The notes under the pieces were generated by a model, which was not told the DNA's origin, did not search any database, and saw nothing but the letters and a program-made list of their open reading frames with translations. From Cristatella mucedo (Eukaryota > Bryozoa > Phylactolaemata > Cristatellidae): DNA of 62,000 nucleotides. The DNA lies in NCBI GenBank assembly GCA_009760855.2, contig WPIO01000061.1, positions 1 to 62,000 on the forward strand, read 5' to 3'. Of the stretch, positions 1 through 11,300 are shown in pieces. The translations under genes were made by a program, and so were the position numbers. Within the stretch, counting starts at the first letter, position 1. The number at the start of each line of letters is the position of its first letter.

Positions 1-82
1 GGAAATAGCAACATCAATTTTCCTTAATTTTGAATGAATAAAAGTTAGGCGATAACATATAATATAATATAATTATATATAT

Positions 83-490
83 TCGGAATCCAACAGTTTA
101 CCAATACCTCGTACAAACCTCAAATCCTTTGGAGTCCGTGCATTTAGTTCGTATGCTCCCAAAGCCTGGAAATCCCTCCCGACTTGCGTCAGAACATCCC
201 CTGACTTTACCACATTTAAAAAGAACTTAAAAAACACTTATTTAGGACAACATTTAGTGGGTCCATGTGATTATTCCTTCATTTGCTTATGCGTGCTGAC
301 ACTGTGCATGCTGCCACTAACCACATTTGCATGCTGACCCTGTGCATGTCACCCCTAACCATGTTATTTTTGTTGTTTATTGAGCATGATTTTACTCACC
401 ATTCAATTGAATTTCCCTTTGCAGCAAATGTAAAGCGCCTAGAAAGAGATTGAGTTCTCTTAAGGCGCTTTATAAAGTGCATTATTATAA
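83..490 (+). mobile_element. CR1/L2-like LINE, 3' fragment
   Basis: Encodes the broken C-terminal block of the RT protein ([15 protein letters not shown] pattern), then the family 3' UTR. It ends in the stem-loop AAAGCGCC...AGAGA...TTCTCT...GGCGCTTT and an ATTATT tail. Confidence 0.85.
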
Positions 491-532
491 TAATCATTGC
501 AATATCTAGGAACACAATTTATCTTATGTAGT

Positions 533-662
533 TTGGTGTCACAGCCCAGATCGTGAGTTCCAGTACTACAGCACTCACAGTGCATGTAATGGTGACAACC
601 ATTAAGGCTATTTTGCCTCTATAAACGAGGCTTTTATATTAGCTAACCTTTATTTTATTTGC
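533..662 (+). mobile_element. Degenerate SINE family A copy
   Basis: Shows the decayed box B region, the GGTGACAACCATTAAGGCT body and the GAGGCT...TAGCTAA end seen in better copies such as 27408-27583. Confidence 0.5.
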
Positions 663-899
663 CCGGCACCATATTACTTAACCGGGAGTATATATGTGAC
701 AGTGTCAAGAGCGCAGACACTAATCATGGGTACAACTGATGGTGGTGCATGCATACTTATGTGACGGTGATGGTGCACCAATACTCTCATTTCGCTAAAG
801 TCAATTGAATGCAAACGTAGGTACCTTGGCATCGGCTTGGATTCTCAAAATATATATCTACTGAAAGAAGGGTTGAAATTATAAAGTGACAAATGCATT

Positions 900-1400
900 C
901 AAAGTTCATCGTATTTTACACTTTTCTTTTAGAATTTTTCTGAAAAAATAAACCTGCAACTTATACACTGCAAGTCAAATAATGTCAAAATTAAAAAAGC
1001 ACTCATTGCCTACCTATCTACACTGCTCAATTTGTTCATATAACTAGTTTATAATATACTTTACTTTAGCAGACCATAAACTCTAAAATTGCGAATTTCT
1101 AACATGCCAGACGGAACTGAAGATGATGCAGTCTACGAGGAAAGAGACGACTCCGACATTTGCAATGCTGCAGAAGGCTATGGAGATGTTAGCAGTAATA
1201 CAGATGTCAAACTTCTTGCTAATTGTGATGATTAAAGCAAATTTATTTTAATGTGAAATGGGCTATATATTCAGTAATACAATTTTTAATATACATTTTT
1301 TTTCAAAAAAATGATCATAAATTCAGGGTGCGACTTATACTTGGAAGCGACGTACAATCGTAAAAATACGGTCATTTGAACGGCTAGTAGCCTCTCAAAA
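900..1400. mobile_element. Possible DNA-transposon relic
   Basis: Contains GCAACTTATACACTGCAAG and GTGCGACTTATACTTGG, an ACTTATAC pattern I associate with degraded DNA-transposon ends. A 43-codon acidic open frame (1104-1234, ending KLLANCDD) resembles a transposase C terminus. The assignment is weak. Confidence 0.25.
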
Positions 1401-2880
1401 TGTAATTTACTGGAATTGCAGTGAACCATCAAAAAGTTAGTCGCCAAGCCCACTATGATGCTCACTAACCAGTTCCAAAACGTGGCTACTGAGCTCATTC
1501 AATAATAATCATATTACGTTTTTGCGTAGAAACCCAAAAGAACTAAATCCCCCTCGAAGAGCTGAACGACTCGCTCCAAAAGAAGCCACGATTTAATGAA
1601 AGGAAATGAATTAACTACGAGTATTATTATTATAACTTTAATTAGTTACTAATTGGTCAAGAGTTAATGAAAGCGAGTTACGCTGCTCATGCAAGAATAC
1701 CAAATCGCACAAGAAAAAACTGAGGGATGCTAAATAGAACGGGCCATCGCAAGCAGCACGCACTGAGTCATGCACAGGCAACCAAGCCAAGCAGACAGAG
1801 GTATGGATGCGACAAGTTCACTGGGAAAGAAGGAAAAGCAAATCTGAGAACTAACTGATGCACATTCAGTGCAGGTGAAAAAAAATGCCAGAAGCGGATG
1901 TCCGAGTTTTGGGTCTATACGAGCTGACTGCCCGATCAAAGGGTGTTCATTTAGTGAGTAGAAAGGCGAGACGACCTAAAGTCGATAAGCGGGTGGTGCG
2001 AGAGCAAGCTGGAGCAGCAAGGAAGGTCGAGGACCGGTAGGCTCGTGCAAGCGAATAAAACAACTTGTAGGCCACAGAGCATCATATCATTGATTTGATG
2101 CACGCTAGGGAGAGATGACGGATCAGATGAGCTGCTGAGTTGTGCACCAGTTGCAGAAGATAAGGGGCGAACGCCAAAAGTCCTGAACGAATTTAATTGC
2201 AGTAAGTTAGACGTCATATCGCAAATAAGTGAGCTAGTTTGGCTGTCACGCTGTTGCATAAGCAGACTGTCATTTTATTTTACAATGCTCATAGGCATAA
2301 AGTAGGCCGAATTGAGTGCACAGGCAATGTGCTCATCCAATTATGACTCGCTTTGAAATTTGTGCACCAATATTATGGAAGATGACACAAGTGTGGTGCC
2401 AGATTAACTAATCTTGAGGAAGAGGTCTTACAACTTGAGAACGATATGAGACTTTTGGATGCGATTCGTTAAGACTTATAGTCGTTATTAAATAGACTTC
2501 AAGATCCCCTGTATTGACATCAAGGTCACTTCACTTGCTTAAAACGGCCTGAAGGGACATGCACCCACAAACCCAGCGAGGCGCTGCGCCAATTGTCACT
2601 TCATTTTGGTGCTGGAATTAGAACCCCTAAGCCCTATGCCCGTACTTCGATCGGTCCAAGGACTGAGGCCTCGTTCGTGAGCACCGAGGAGTCCTGTTGG
2701 TCCTCGCGAGACAGCGACACGCCGAGGCCAGAGCACTTTTCTTAGCTAACAAGTGATCACCACCTCGCAGGCGGCACTATAAGCACTGCCCGCGCTGTCA
2801 AATGAATAGGCTGGTGGTCGCTTGGTTGGCGATTACTTGAAGATCTGAAGATGCAGGTAAGATCACGTATCGATGCTCTG
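1400..2880. other. No gene seen; old repeat
   Basis: No supported exon. The stretch 1730-1990 shares a diverged segment (CATGCACAGGCA...GTTCACTGGG) with 23180-23290, so both are old repeat copies of an unclassified type. Confidence 0.4.
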
Positions 2881-2904
2881 TGTCGGGGGTCTGGTCGAAG
2901 GTGA

Positions 2905-2998
2905 TAATAATAATAATAATAACAACGATACACTCAATCAAGCGCCCTCAGAGAACTCAATATCTCTCTAGGTGCTTTGCTTTTGCTGCAAAGGAAAC
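2905..2998 (-). mobile_element. LINE 3' tail fragment
   Basis: Minus-strand stem-loop tail (AAGCGCCCTCAGAGAACTC, then CTAGGTGCTTTGC) next to an (ATA)n run, which is the tail microsatellite read in reverse. Confidence 0.75.
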
Positions 2999-3619
2999 AC
3001 CTTCTGATGACCTTGCGATTAGACGATCGCCAGAAGCGCCCCGCCCCCGTCGTTGCTCCGCCGTCGCGAGCTCTTTCGAACTCGCACCCGCTTCCTGATT
3101 GTAGTCATCACGTTGTTCCTAACACGAAATTGAAATCTTCTGGTGATCGGGCCGGGCCTTCAGTTCATGCGCACCGAAAGTATAGAACTCGTCCCAGTCT
3201 TCCGTTACTAATTGCAATGAATATTTGCATCTTTTAATTCTCAGCTTGGGACCAAATTTGTTTGTATTCATAAACGACAAGTTCTCCACGCGCTCCAATG
3301 ACTCCTATATTCTTTTTACCGTGCTCTGCCTCCCCACCTGTGCTGTATTCAGTGCATTTTTACTAGCCAGAGGGTTCATATAAGCGGTTCCACCCCCCCC
3401 CCGCATTTGCTTGAGTGATTTAGTGTGCTACCGTAAGCTTAAACCTAATTTGTCTTTGCATGCAGGAGTAAGAACGATAACATCTCATTAACGTCTCATT
3501 AACCCTTGCTTCTTGATTCTCTTGGAGGAGCTGTGAAACGCCCGGGCAGATATTTAGGTCTTTTAGGGTGCTATACAAATGACGTGCTGTTAGAGTTACT
3601 ATTGCCATTCAGATTTAGG

Positions 3620-3840
3620 AAGTTAAAGGCCACCTAAGTACAAATGACGGTCAATGCAGGCCTCAAGCGAGGTAAATGAGTCGGATGCAGAGTACGGCTG
3701 AGAGAGGTCAAGTGCGAGGTAGAGCAGAGTGTCGCTGGCATAGATACAAAAGCCAAGCGTGTGCTTGGCTGCGCCATCGCCGAGAGGGAGAATGCAGGCA
3801 GTGAAAAGTTGTGGCCCAAGACCACAGATCCACAGGTCTC
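3620..3840 (-). mobile_element. LINE reverse-transcriptase fragment
   Basis: Minus-strand translation gives LFTACILPLGDGAAKHTLGF, CIYASDTLLYLALDLSQP and SLEACIDRH. This is a decayed version of the RT palm around the YADD site of the copy at 33.5-37.0 kb, from a diverged family. Confidence 0.75.
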
Positions 3841-4399
3841 CTATACTTTAAGGTCTTTCGGGATAAATAATGCGAAATAAACCTCCAACAGTGCAGGGTA
3901 TTTCGTAATTTTAGTCCAAAACGAATGCAATACTCCTACAATATGCGGGTCTTGATGGCGGTCTAGGCCTGTTTTGCTTTGAAAAAACTTGCTGAAATTG
4001 ACTAGCTGCACAACTGCTATCGACCATTCACAGGCTGGTTTCTCTGTCTTCCATACGTCCACATCATTGAAGAGTAGCGATAAAGTAACTAGTGACACTG
4101 TTTGTCAAGCACTGTTGACCTATTGACAACGTTTGTCAATCACTTACAAGTCGTCTGCTACCCCATCGAAGCAGTCCTTCAATTATTTTTTGCTGTTCAT
4201 GTGCAACAGTAAGTCACCAATACTCGCCGTCATAAATCTTCAACCATAAGTACCGTTCGGTTTAATAGGATTTTTTAGATTTTATTCAAATCTGTAATCC
4301 GTAGATTGCCTCCTTCTCGAAGTATGCAACTTAAAAGTTCATGCTGCTAACGCTGCCCTCCTTTCGTGCGCCGACTTCGTGCCTAGCTGGTACATTGAT

Positions 4400-5200
4400 G
4401 CTTCGTCTCGGGGCTCACGGTGCATCGATATGGCCGCCAACGCTTGGTGGCCATTGTTAGATTACCTGAGCACTTGAAACTCGAAGTCGAGGCACAGAGG
4501 ACTGCGACGTCGTGAGGCAGAGCGCCCAGCCGCCGACCGGCGGCCCGTGAGATACGTCACAGACGAACGTCGCGCATGCGCCAGAATTCAGTTTTGCTTC
4601 CTGCGGCACCGGATGTTCTTCCTTGGTCAGAGTCCGTCACGATCGCTATCACTCATGCTGCGAAGGTAGCGAGCCAGTGGCCTAGCCCGCCCTGCGTCCG
4701 AGGCCTCGACCAGCTCGGCCGCCGCCTGAGGCGCGTAATAGCGTCGCGGCCGCTCCTCATAGAGCTCGTTGGTAGAGGTCGTTCTGCGAGCGTGAGCGTT
4801 TCCGAGCTGCCGATCGGAGCTCGCGGCGGTGGCGCTGGCGCCGGCGTCGTTGAACCTGCCGCAGATCGAGTCGCCGCTTTGAGATTCGCGCGCAGCCTGA
4901 GCTACGCCGCGAAGCCTGAGATTCTCGGCAGGCGAATGCCCGTGCATCCTGCCACGCCGGTCGTAGGGTGCTGTGATAGACCCGACACAGAAATACCCCG
5001 GCCCGGCCCTCAAACGGTTCGCGGGATTTGCATTGGAGAGCCCGTCAGACGCATCGCGACCGTCGATGTTATATGAGGCTGGCGATATATTATGGGGCGG
5101 CTGGGCCCGGGTGGTTTTCATAACCGGAATGCTATCTCCAGAACTTGGACTGGACCGTGCACATCTAGCTAGCGTTGCCCTCAGCTTGTGGCCTCTTCCT
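4400..5200. promoter_or_regulatory. GC/CpG-rich block upstream of ECI2
   Basis: A sharp rise in G+C and CpG between AT-rich flanks just before the first ECI2 exon found. It probably holds the ECI2 promoter and unplaced first exon. Both strands are open for about 165 codons (4576-5076 +, 4627-5121 -), as expected of GC-rich DNA. Neither product is recognised. Confidence 0.35.
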
Positions 5201-5286
5201 TTTCGATGAATCTATACATATATGTATATATGTTTTATTCATTATATTAATATTTATTATAGTCTATTTCATTGGCGTCGTTGCAG

Positions 5287-5446
5287 AACATTCCCCGTTC
5301 TCAGGAGGGCAGCATCGTTTCACACCGTGCGACCGATGATGGGCGTGCACGATGCCGAGTTCGAGAAAGCCAAGACGCGCCTGAACACGCTCGGCACGGA
5401 ACCTGACAATGACGTCAAGCTCCAGATCTACGGCTTGTTTAAGCAG
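5287..5446 (+). CDS. ECI2: ECI2 exon: leader and start of acyl-CoA-binding domain
   Basis: Follows acceptor cgttgcag and ends at CAG|gtgcct. It encodes a basic, hydroxylated stretch ([15 protein letters not shown]) that looks like the end of a mitochondrial presequence. The first ACBP helices follow ([24 protein letters not shown]). It begins in phase 2, so an upstream exon is expected. Confidence 0.85.
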
Positions 5447-8168
5447 GTGCCTGTGCAGCTACTGTCGTCGCTGCCTGCCTGCCTGCCTGCTGTTGTCAGC
5501 TGGGAGGCAGCAAGCCTTTGATTCATCTGCAGCAGCCCGTTGATCTAGTCGCCTTGTTGTAGTAGTTCCGTTGGCTGCCACCGTAAAGATTGCACTGCCA
5601 TACTTGCAGGCGACCGCCGGTAAATGCAACACCAAGAAGCCGGGCGTAATGGACTTTGTCGGAAAGGCGAAGTGGGACGCCTGGAATTCGCTGGGTGACC
5701 TGTCGCAGGTGAGCGGTCGGCGTTGCATGGCGGCGCTGGCAGGAGATTCTGTGCCGAGCTAGCTAGCTCGGCCAGGTCGAAGCAGCATCGCCCTCCCCCC
5801 CCTTGCCCCGGGCTGGCAGCAGCGATGGCTGCTGAGTCGTGAGGCAGCGTCGGCGTTCGGCTGGCGTCCGCACGGCAGGCATGTTACGTATGCAGACGGG
5901 TGCCGTCGTTGTGTACGACTGCCTTTTCGATACCGTGGCTGGGTTTGACTACCGCCAGTGCTCTGGCACCACGCCTCGGCCGCCGCCGGAGGTGCTCAGT
6001 CTGGCCGGTGCCGGCTCCAAGAAGCCCGCACCGCCGCCTGGCGCTAAGAAGCCCAGCGGCGGCAGCTCGCAGGACAGCAATCAGAACAAGCCCACTGCAG
6101 GCAAGAGCAGCATTGGAGGACCGCCGCCGGCCAAAGGGAAAGCGGACAAGTCAGGCAACGGCAAGTCGAAGGCCAAAAAGTAAATGCGGTGATGCCAAAA
6201 AGGAATGCCAAGCAATGCAGCGGATCCGTGCAAGTCATCGCCGTCAGCCAGCCAATCATCTAGATGTATCGGTGCGATCGAGCGATGCCAATCGATGGAT
6301 CGATCGATCGGTGCGATCGAGCGATGCCAGTGCAGCTTGCCTTGAATAAAAGTCGAGCTCGCACGATTGGCACCGTGCGTGCATGCGTGCTTGCCTGCTT
6401 GCTGAGTCCTCCGTGCCAGCTGCACTCATTTCTTGTCTGCCTGTTTTTTTCGCTTTCTTTGGCTGCATATGCTGCAAGTGTACAATTTTTAGCTGCTTTC
6501 GTGGCGTGCACAGCGTGTCAGCAGTGCACGCCTGTGCTGCTCGAGTTGACCGCCATTGTCTGCTCGCTGCTGAGGCCGATTTGCAGCCGAAGCCTTGCGG
6601 CATGCCTAGTTCCTGAGTATCGGTGATTTGAAGGCTGGCCGAGTCACCATTGGGGCGTACAGCCTGGCCTGGTCTGGTGTGCATATCGGTCTGCGGTCGG
6701 TGTGCTTCCAAGCAGTAGGATGACGAGCAAGTTCGTCTTGTTGGTGAACCCGTGTACCCAGCTGCCGAATATCACTAGCTCGAGGCTTTTAGTTTCAGTC
6801 ACTTTGTTTTAGTTTAATCGGCTGCTTATAATGGTGTGCGATAACCCTGATCAGCTCGATGGCCGATTTTTTGTGTTGGCAGGGTCTGACGGCTGTTCGG
6901 TATCATTTTGCAAACCCTGCTGCTTAGCCGCATAACACGATCGAATGGTGAGTGGTATCATGCTTGGTAAACAACATAAATATCATGGTTAGGGGTGACA
7001 TGCACAGGGTCAGCATGAAAGTGTGGTTAGTGGCATCATGCACAGTGTCAGCATGCATAAGCACATAAAGGACGAACCACAGGGGCCACTAAATGCTGTC
7101 CTAAATAGGTGTATTTTTAAGTTTTTTTAAATGTGGTCAAGTCAATCGATGTCGTAGCGCAAGTCGGTTAGTTCCAGGCTTTGGGTGCATGCAAACTAAA
7201 TGCACGGTCTCTTAAAGGACTTGAGGTTTGTACGAGGTATTGGTAAACACTTAGATTCCGAAAAGCAGGCGGTACAATGCTTGGCCTGGTAGGGGAGTAG
7301 ATCTGATTGATAGGCTGCAGCCAAAGAATGAAGGGACCTAAAATTGAACGACAAAACCCTGGTGTCAATCTGTTGCTTGACTGGTAGCCAGTGCAAGTTG
7401 GCGAGAAGTGGTGTGATGTGGTCATGCATTAGTCGTTTCGGGGGGGGGGGGCAGGAGGCTGTGCAGACGTGCAGGCAGAAACATCAATGATCCTCAAGCG
7501 TAAGCTGCCTTGCCGAGGTTTGAGTTTAACCCCTCGGGTTCAATCGTGTGGACCGCTGTATCGAGTGGCATCCTGGCAGAGCTGCTCGTCTCAAGATCAT
7601 GCGATTGTGTGGTCTTGCAGGCACCGTTAGGCCTGAGGTTTACTCACGATGTGTGCAACTTTGGTCCCGTGCGATGGCAGGACTTACAGTTTCGCGCAGG
7701 TCGTTGCCACGGTGCAGTAGCAGTAGCCCCGGAGCAGTGCACTCGTGTATGCACCTCCATGCTGCAAGGCAGCATGTGCTGCTCATTGCATAGGGCAAAG
7801 CCACAGGCGCTCGAGCGTGGTGTGAGTCGGCTCATCAAGCATTTGTGCCACACCCTATGTCTTTAGGATGCAGCGCAGCTCAAGTACATAGAGCTGATCA
7901 ACAAGCTGGCAGGGCCTGCCACCGCCGCAGCCCCTCAGATGGCTGCAGCTTCTGCTTCGGCATATCAAACCATTCGAGTTGAGAACAGCAGCGGCATCTT
8001 CAAGATTGTGCTGAATCGGCCCGCCAAGAAGAACGCCATCAACCACCAGGTGCAAGTCGTCATCGCTGCAGAGTAGCATAGCAGCATAGCATCACGTGCC
8101 GCCCCAACTCTGCTGCCTGTTGTCACTGCTTGTCACCTAGCTCATTGTTTGGGGATGAAATACATATG

Positions 8169-8224
<56 letters not shown>

Positions 8225-8298
8225 GGGGGGAGGGGAGGGAGGGAGGGAGGGAGGGAGGGAGGGAGGGAGGGAGGGAGGGAGGGAGGGAGGGAGGGAGG

Positions 8299-8361
<63 letters not shown>

Positions 8362-11300
8362 TGTGTGTGTGTTTTAGGAGATGCTTTAGGCTCTGGAGCC
8401 ATCAAGACTTTGCTCGTTCTTGCCTAGTGCAATTGATGCAGCTGGTGCTGCATCAGCCACCTCTTACTTTGATATCCTCTCACGTCTTGATGTGACCTAA
8501 ATGCAGACAGAGTTGGCCTCTCAATTCTGTGGTAGCGACCTGTCGGTTCTTCATCTTGCCCATCTGCTGGCTGCTGTTCTTTGCTGCTGCAGCATCGTGA
8601 CTTACTGTATGCAGCACGTCTGGTGGCTGCTGATTGTGCAACGAATGCTAGCGCAGTCCATAGTGTGATGTGGACAGCTCGTCTAAGTAGTAACTACTTA
8701 GTCTCATCATGGCTTTGGGGAATTACTGATGAATGGCTTTGGAGAACTAGTGAGGGTGGCTTATTCATCCACCATGCTGCACTGGATTGGGCAGGCAACC
8801 ACTCCAATCCAGTGCAATGTGCAATGTGGTCAAGATGCTCATCTCGAACCAAGGTCAAAGTGAATGTATGTGATGACTGAGGTCATGCTCTCGAGCCCCA
8901 TATCATATCCGAAGCGCCTGAATAGTGATTAAGGTCTTGTAGGATGCTATATGATTGAATTTTATTTATTTATTTTATTAATATTTATTTACCCGAGAGA
9001 AAGAGAGCGAGAGAGAGGGAGAGATGGAGTTTGCTGTTGGTGATAGTCACTTTTTTGCTATGTTTTGCCACGTTTGTTAACTTGCAGCTTATGACCTTAT
9101 TCTGAGCAACCTTTTCATTGTCGCCTCCTGCTGGTGCCTAATAATAATAATGTTTATATTTATAATAACGCATTTATAGGCAGGCTCTGTACTGCTTTGG
9201 TTTTGCACGAGCGCGTAGCAGCTCCAGGCAGCACTTTGAGATCAGCCCTCAGGGCATGCATGACTTACCGTGAGACAGCTGAGACCTCATGCCTGCGCTC
9301 ACTGGCAAGCGGCCACCGGCCACTCTTTCAGATGTACAACGAGTGGATCCAGGCTTTGAAAGAAGCAGATGCTGACGACAGTGTGACCCTTGCGGCTGTC
9401 ACGGGTGAGCTGGCCGGCCTTGCGGGCTACGCTGCACACGTACTAAGCCAGAACTTACTTAAGCGCTTACTGCCCAGTGTCCCTATATCTGTTCCTATGA
9501 AAGACACTCTATCCAGTAGTGGCAGACCAGCTAGACTAAAGATTTGAGAAAACATTAATCAAATCTAGCATGCCAGGTTTTCCACTCAGGTTTTTAGAGC
9601 AAATCACTCCAGCAAATCAGTACTTCCTCGAGTGTATCTCAGGACTTTGCTGACTTTGGTCGAGTCTCTTTGCTAGTTATGCTGAATCTCTAAGCAGTTT
9701 TTGATGCCATCGATGACCAAGTCCTCCCTAATCGCCTGTACATTCTCGCCTGGCGCTGCACTGCAATCGTTCAGGACGTGCGTCTGTGTGCATTTCCAAA
9801 GCGTTAACGTGCAATGGCTATCCGGGAAGCCTTAAAAGCATCTGGGTAGCCCCCTTCCCTCAGAGTTCCTCGTGAGGAACTCTGAACTCGCTCGGCTTCT
9901 TCTTGCAACTTGTGTGCTTGCTTCCTCTCTTGCTCATGTAGTTGCCGAGCACAATCTAAGCTTTCAAAGGTTTTGCAGGTGCAGGTGGCAAGCAGCTGTA
10001 CCTATGCTTCGATGTCTTCCAGCATCACCCAACTCGCTCGCAACTTGTATTGCTGACATTTAGAGACGTGATGGTACACTAGCTTTTTGCGACCTCGTTC
10101 CCAAGGTCGTGGGTTCGATTCCAGCAGCCGGCGATCCTTTATCGCCTCTGCAAGCGATGGTGATAGCCGTAATGGCTCTTCTGTCGCTATGCAAAAGAGG
10201 CTGTTAAATCAGCTAGTATTTTTTTCATGCGCTTAGATGACAGACAACGTTGTCCAATTGAATGACGATAAATTAACTTGCCAGCTATGGCTAAACCAAG
10301 TGTTACTCAGACATTGTTAAGACTAGCCCTCAGAAACCTTCATGTCTCATGTAGCCTCTGCATGCAATTCGAGAGACGTGTTCAACTAGACGAGCACATC
10401 AGTCCCACAATTCTGACGACTTTTCCTTTTGTGACATGGCTGAAATTCGTACCTGCTTAAATAAGGGTACCGTGGCAAAGCTGCTCTGAGTATTTGTTAC
10501 ATCCCAACCACACTTATTTCACACACCGCGCTGGTTAGGGCCCTAGTGATTATGGTTCTGGCCTTTAACGACCAAGGTCAAAGTGAATGTATTCGATGAT
10601 CGAGGTCTCGGGTTCGAACCCCGTGGCATATGTGAATCACGTGAATAGAGATTAGTTTCTCTTACGGCTCTATATAAATCAATGTTATTTTTATTGTATC
10701 TGCTGTCTTCATGCATGTGCAGTAGGCCGCTTTCAGTTGGTGCATAACTCTGCAGCTAGTCTTGTTTGCCGCGAGCAACTTCCTCGGTACACCTTTTCTC
10801 ACCTGCCTGCAGTGGCTCCCCATCAAGCAACACGTGACCTTTAAAGTTCTGTTTGGTCTCTTTAGTCTTTCGTCCCGACCTACCTATCAGCAGTGCTTGC
10901 TCATTAGGCTTTTCGTCCTATCCCTCCCCCTCTTCTAACTCAAGTCATTAAGCTATCCCTATAACCAACCTCAGCTGCTCAGAAGAGCGTGCTCTCAGTT
11001 TCCACGCTCTCAAAGCCTGGAATACCCCACCGACTAGCGTCACGATATCCTTCGAATTGATGATATTTAAAAGAGAAAGCACAAACCCATCCGGTCGTCT
11101 CAGCATTTGCTCGGCTCGCGAGCATTGTTCTTTTGTGTGCGGACGCTGTCCGTGTTGACTCTAATCAGTTTGCATGGTTTCTTCCCAAGCATATGTTAAG
11201 TGCCTAGACATACATTTGCTTCTTTTAGGGTGCTAAACAAAAAATGTCGTACCGTTAGTGGAATTTTTATTGTTATTATTATCAGTATCACTAACTTAAC

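Larger units (their letters stand above)
9930..11280 (+). mobile_element. Old LINE copy interrupted by two SINEs
   Basis: Pieces 9930-10065, 10228-10480 and 10715-11280 follow the order of the LINE RT (GCCGAGCACAATCTAAGC, GCTAAACCAAGTGTTA, AACTCTGCAGCTAGTC) through to a 3' tail with GTGCCTAGACA. Many stops. Between ECI2 exons 4 and 5. Confidence 0.75.

Noticed and set aside
8130-8495. Plus and minus frames across the GA/GGGA tract
   Set aside because: Simple-sequence translation, with no conserved flanks.
9134-9331. In-frame upstream extension of ECI2 exon 4
   Set aside because: Conserved residues begin at the ctctttcag acceptor. The upstream part has no similarity to the family.
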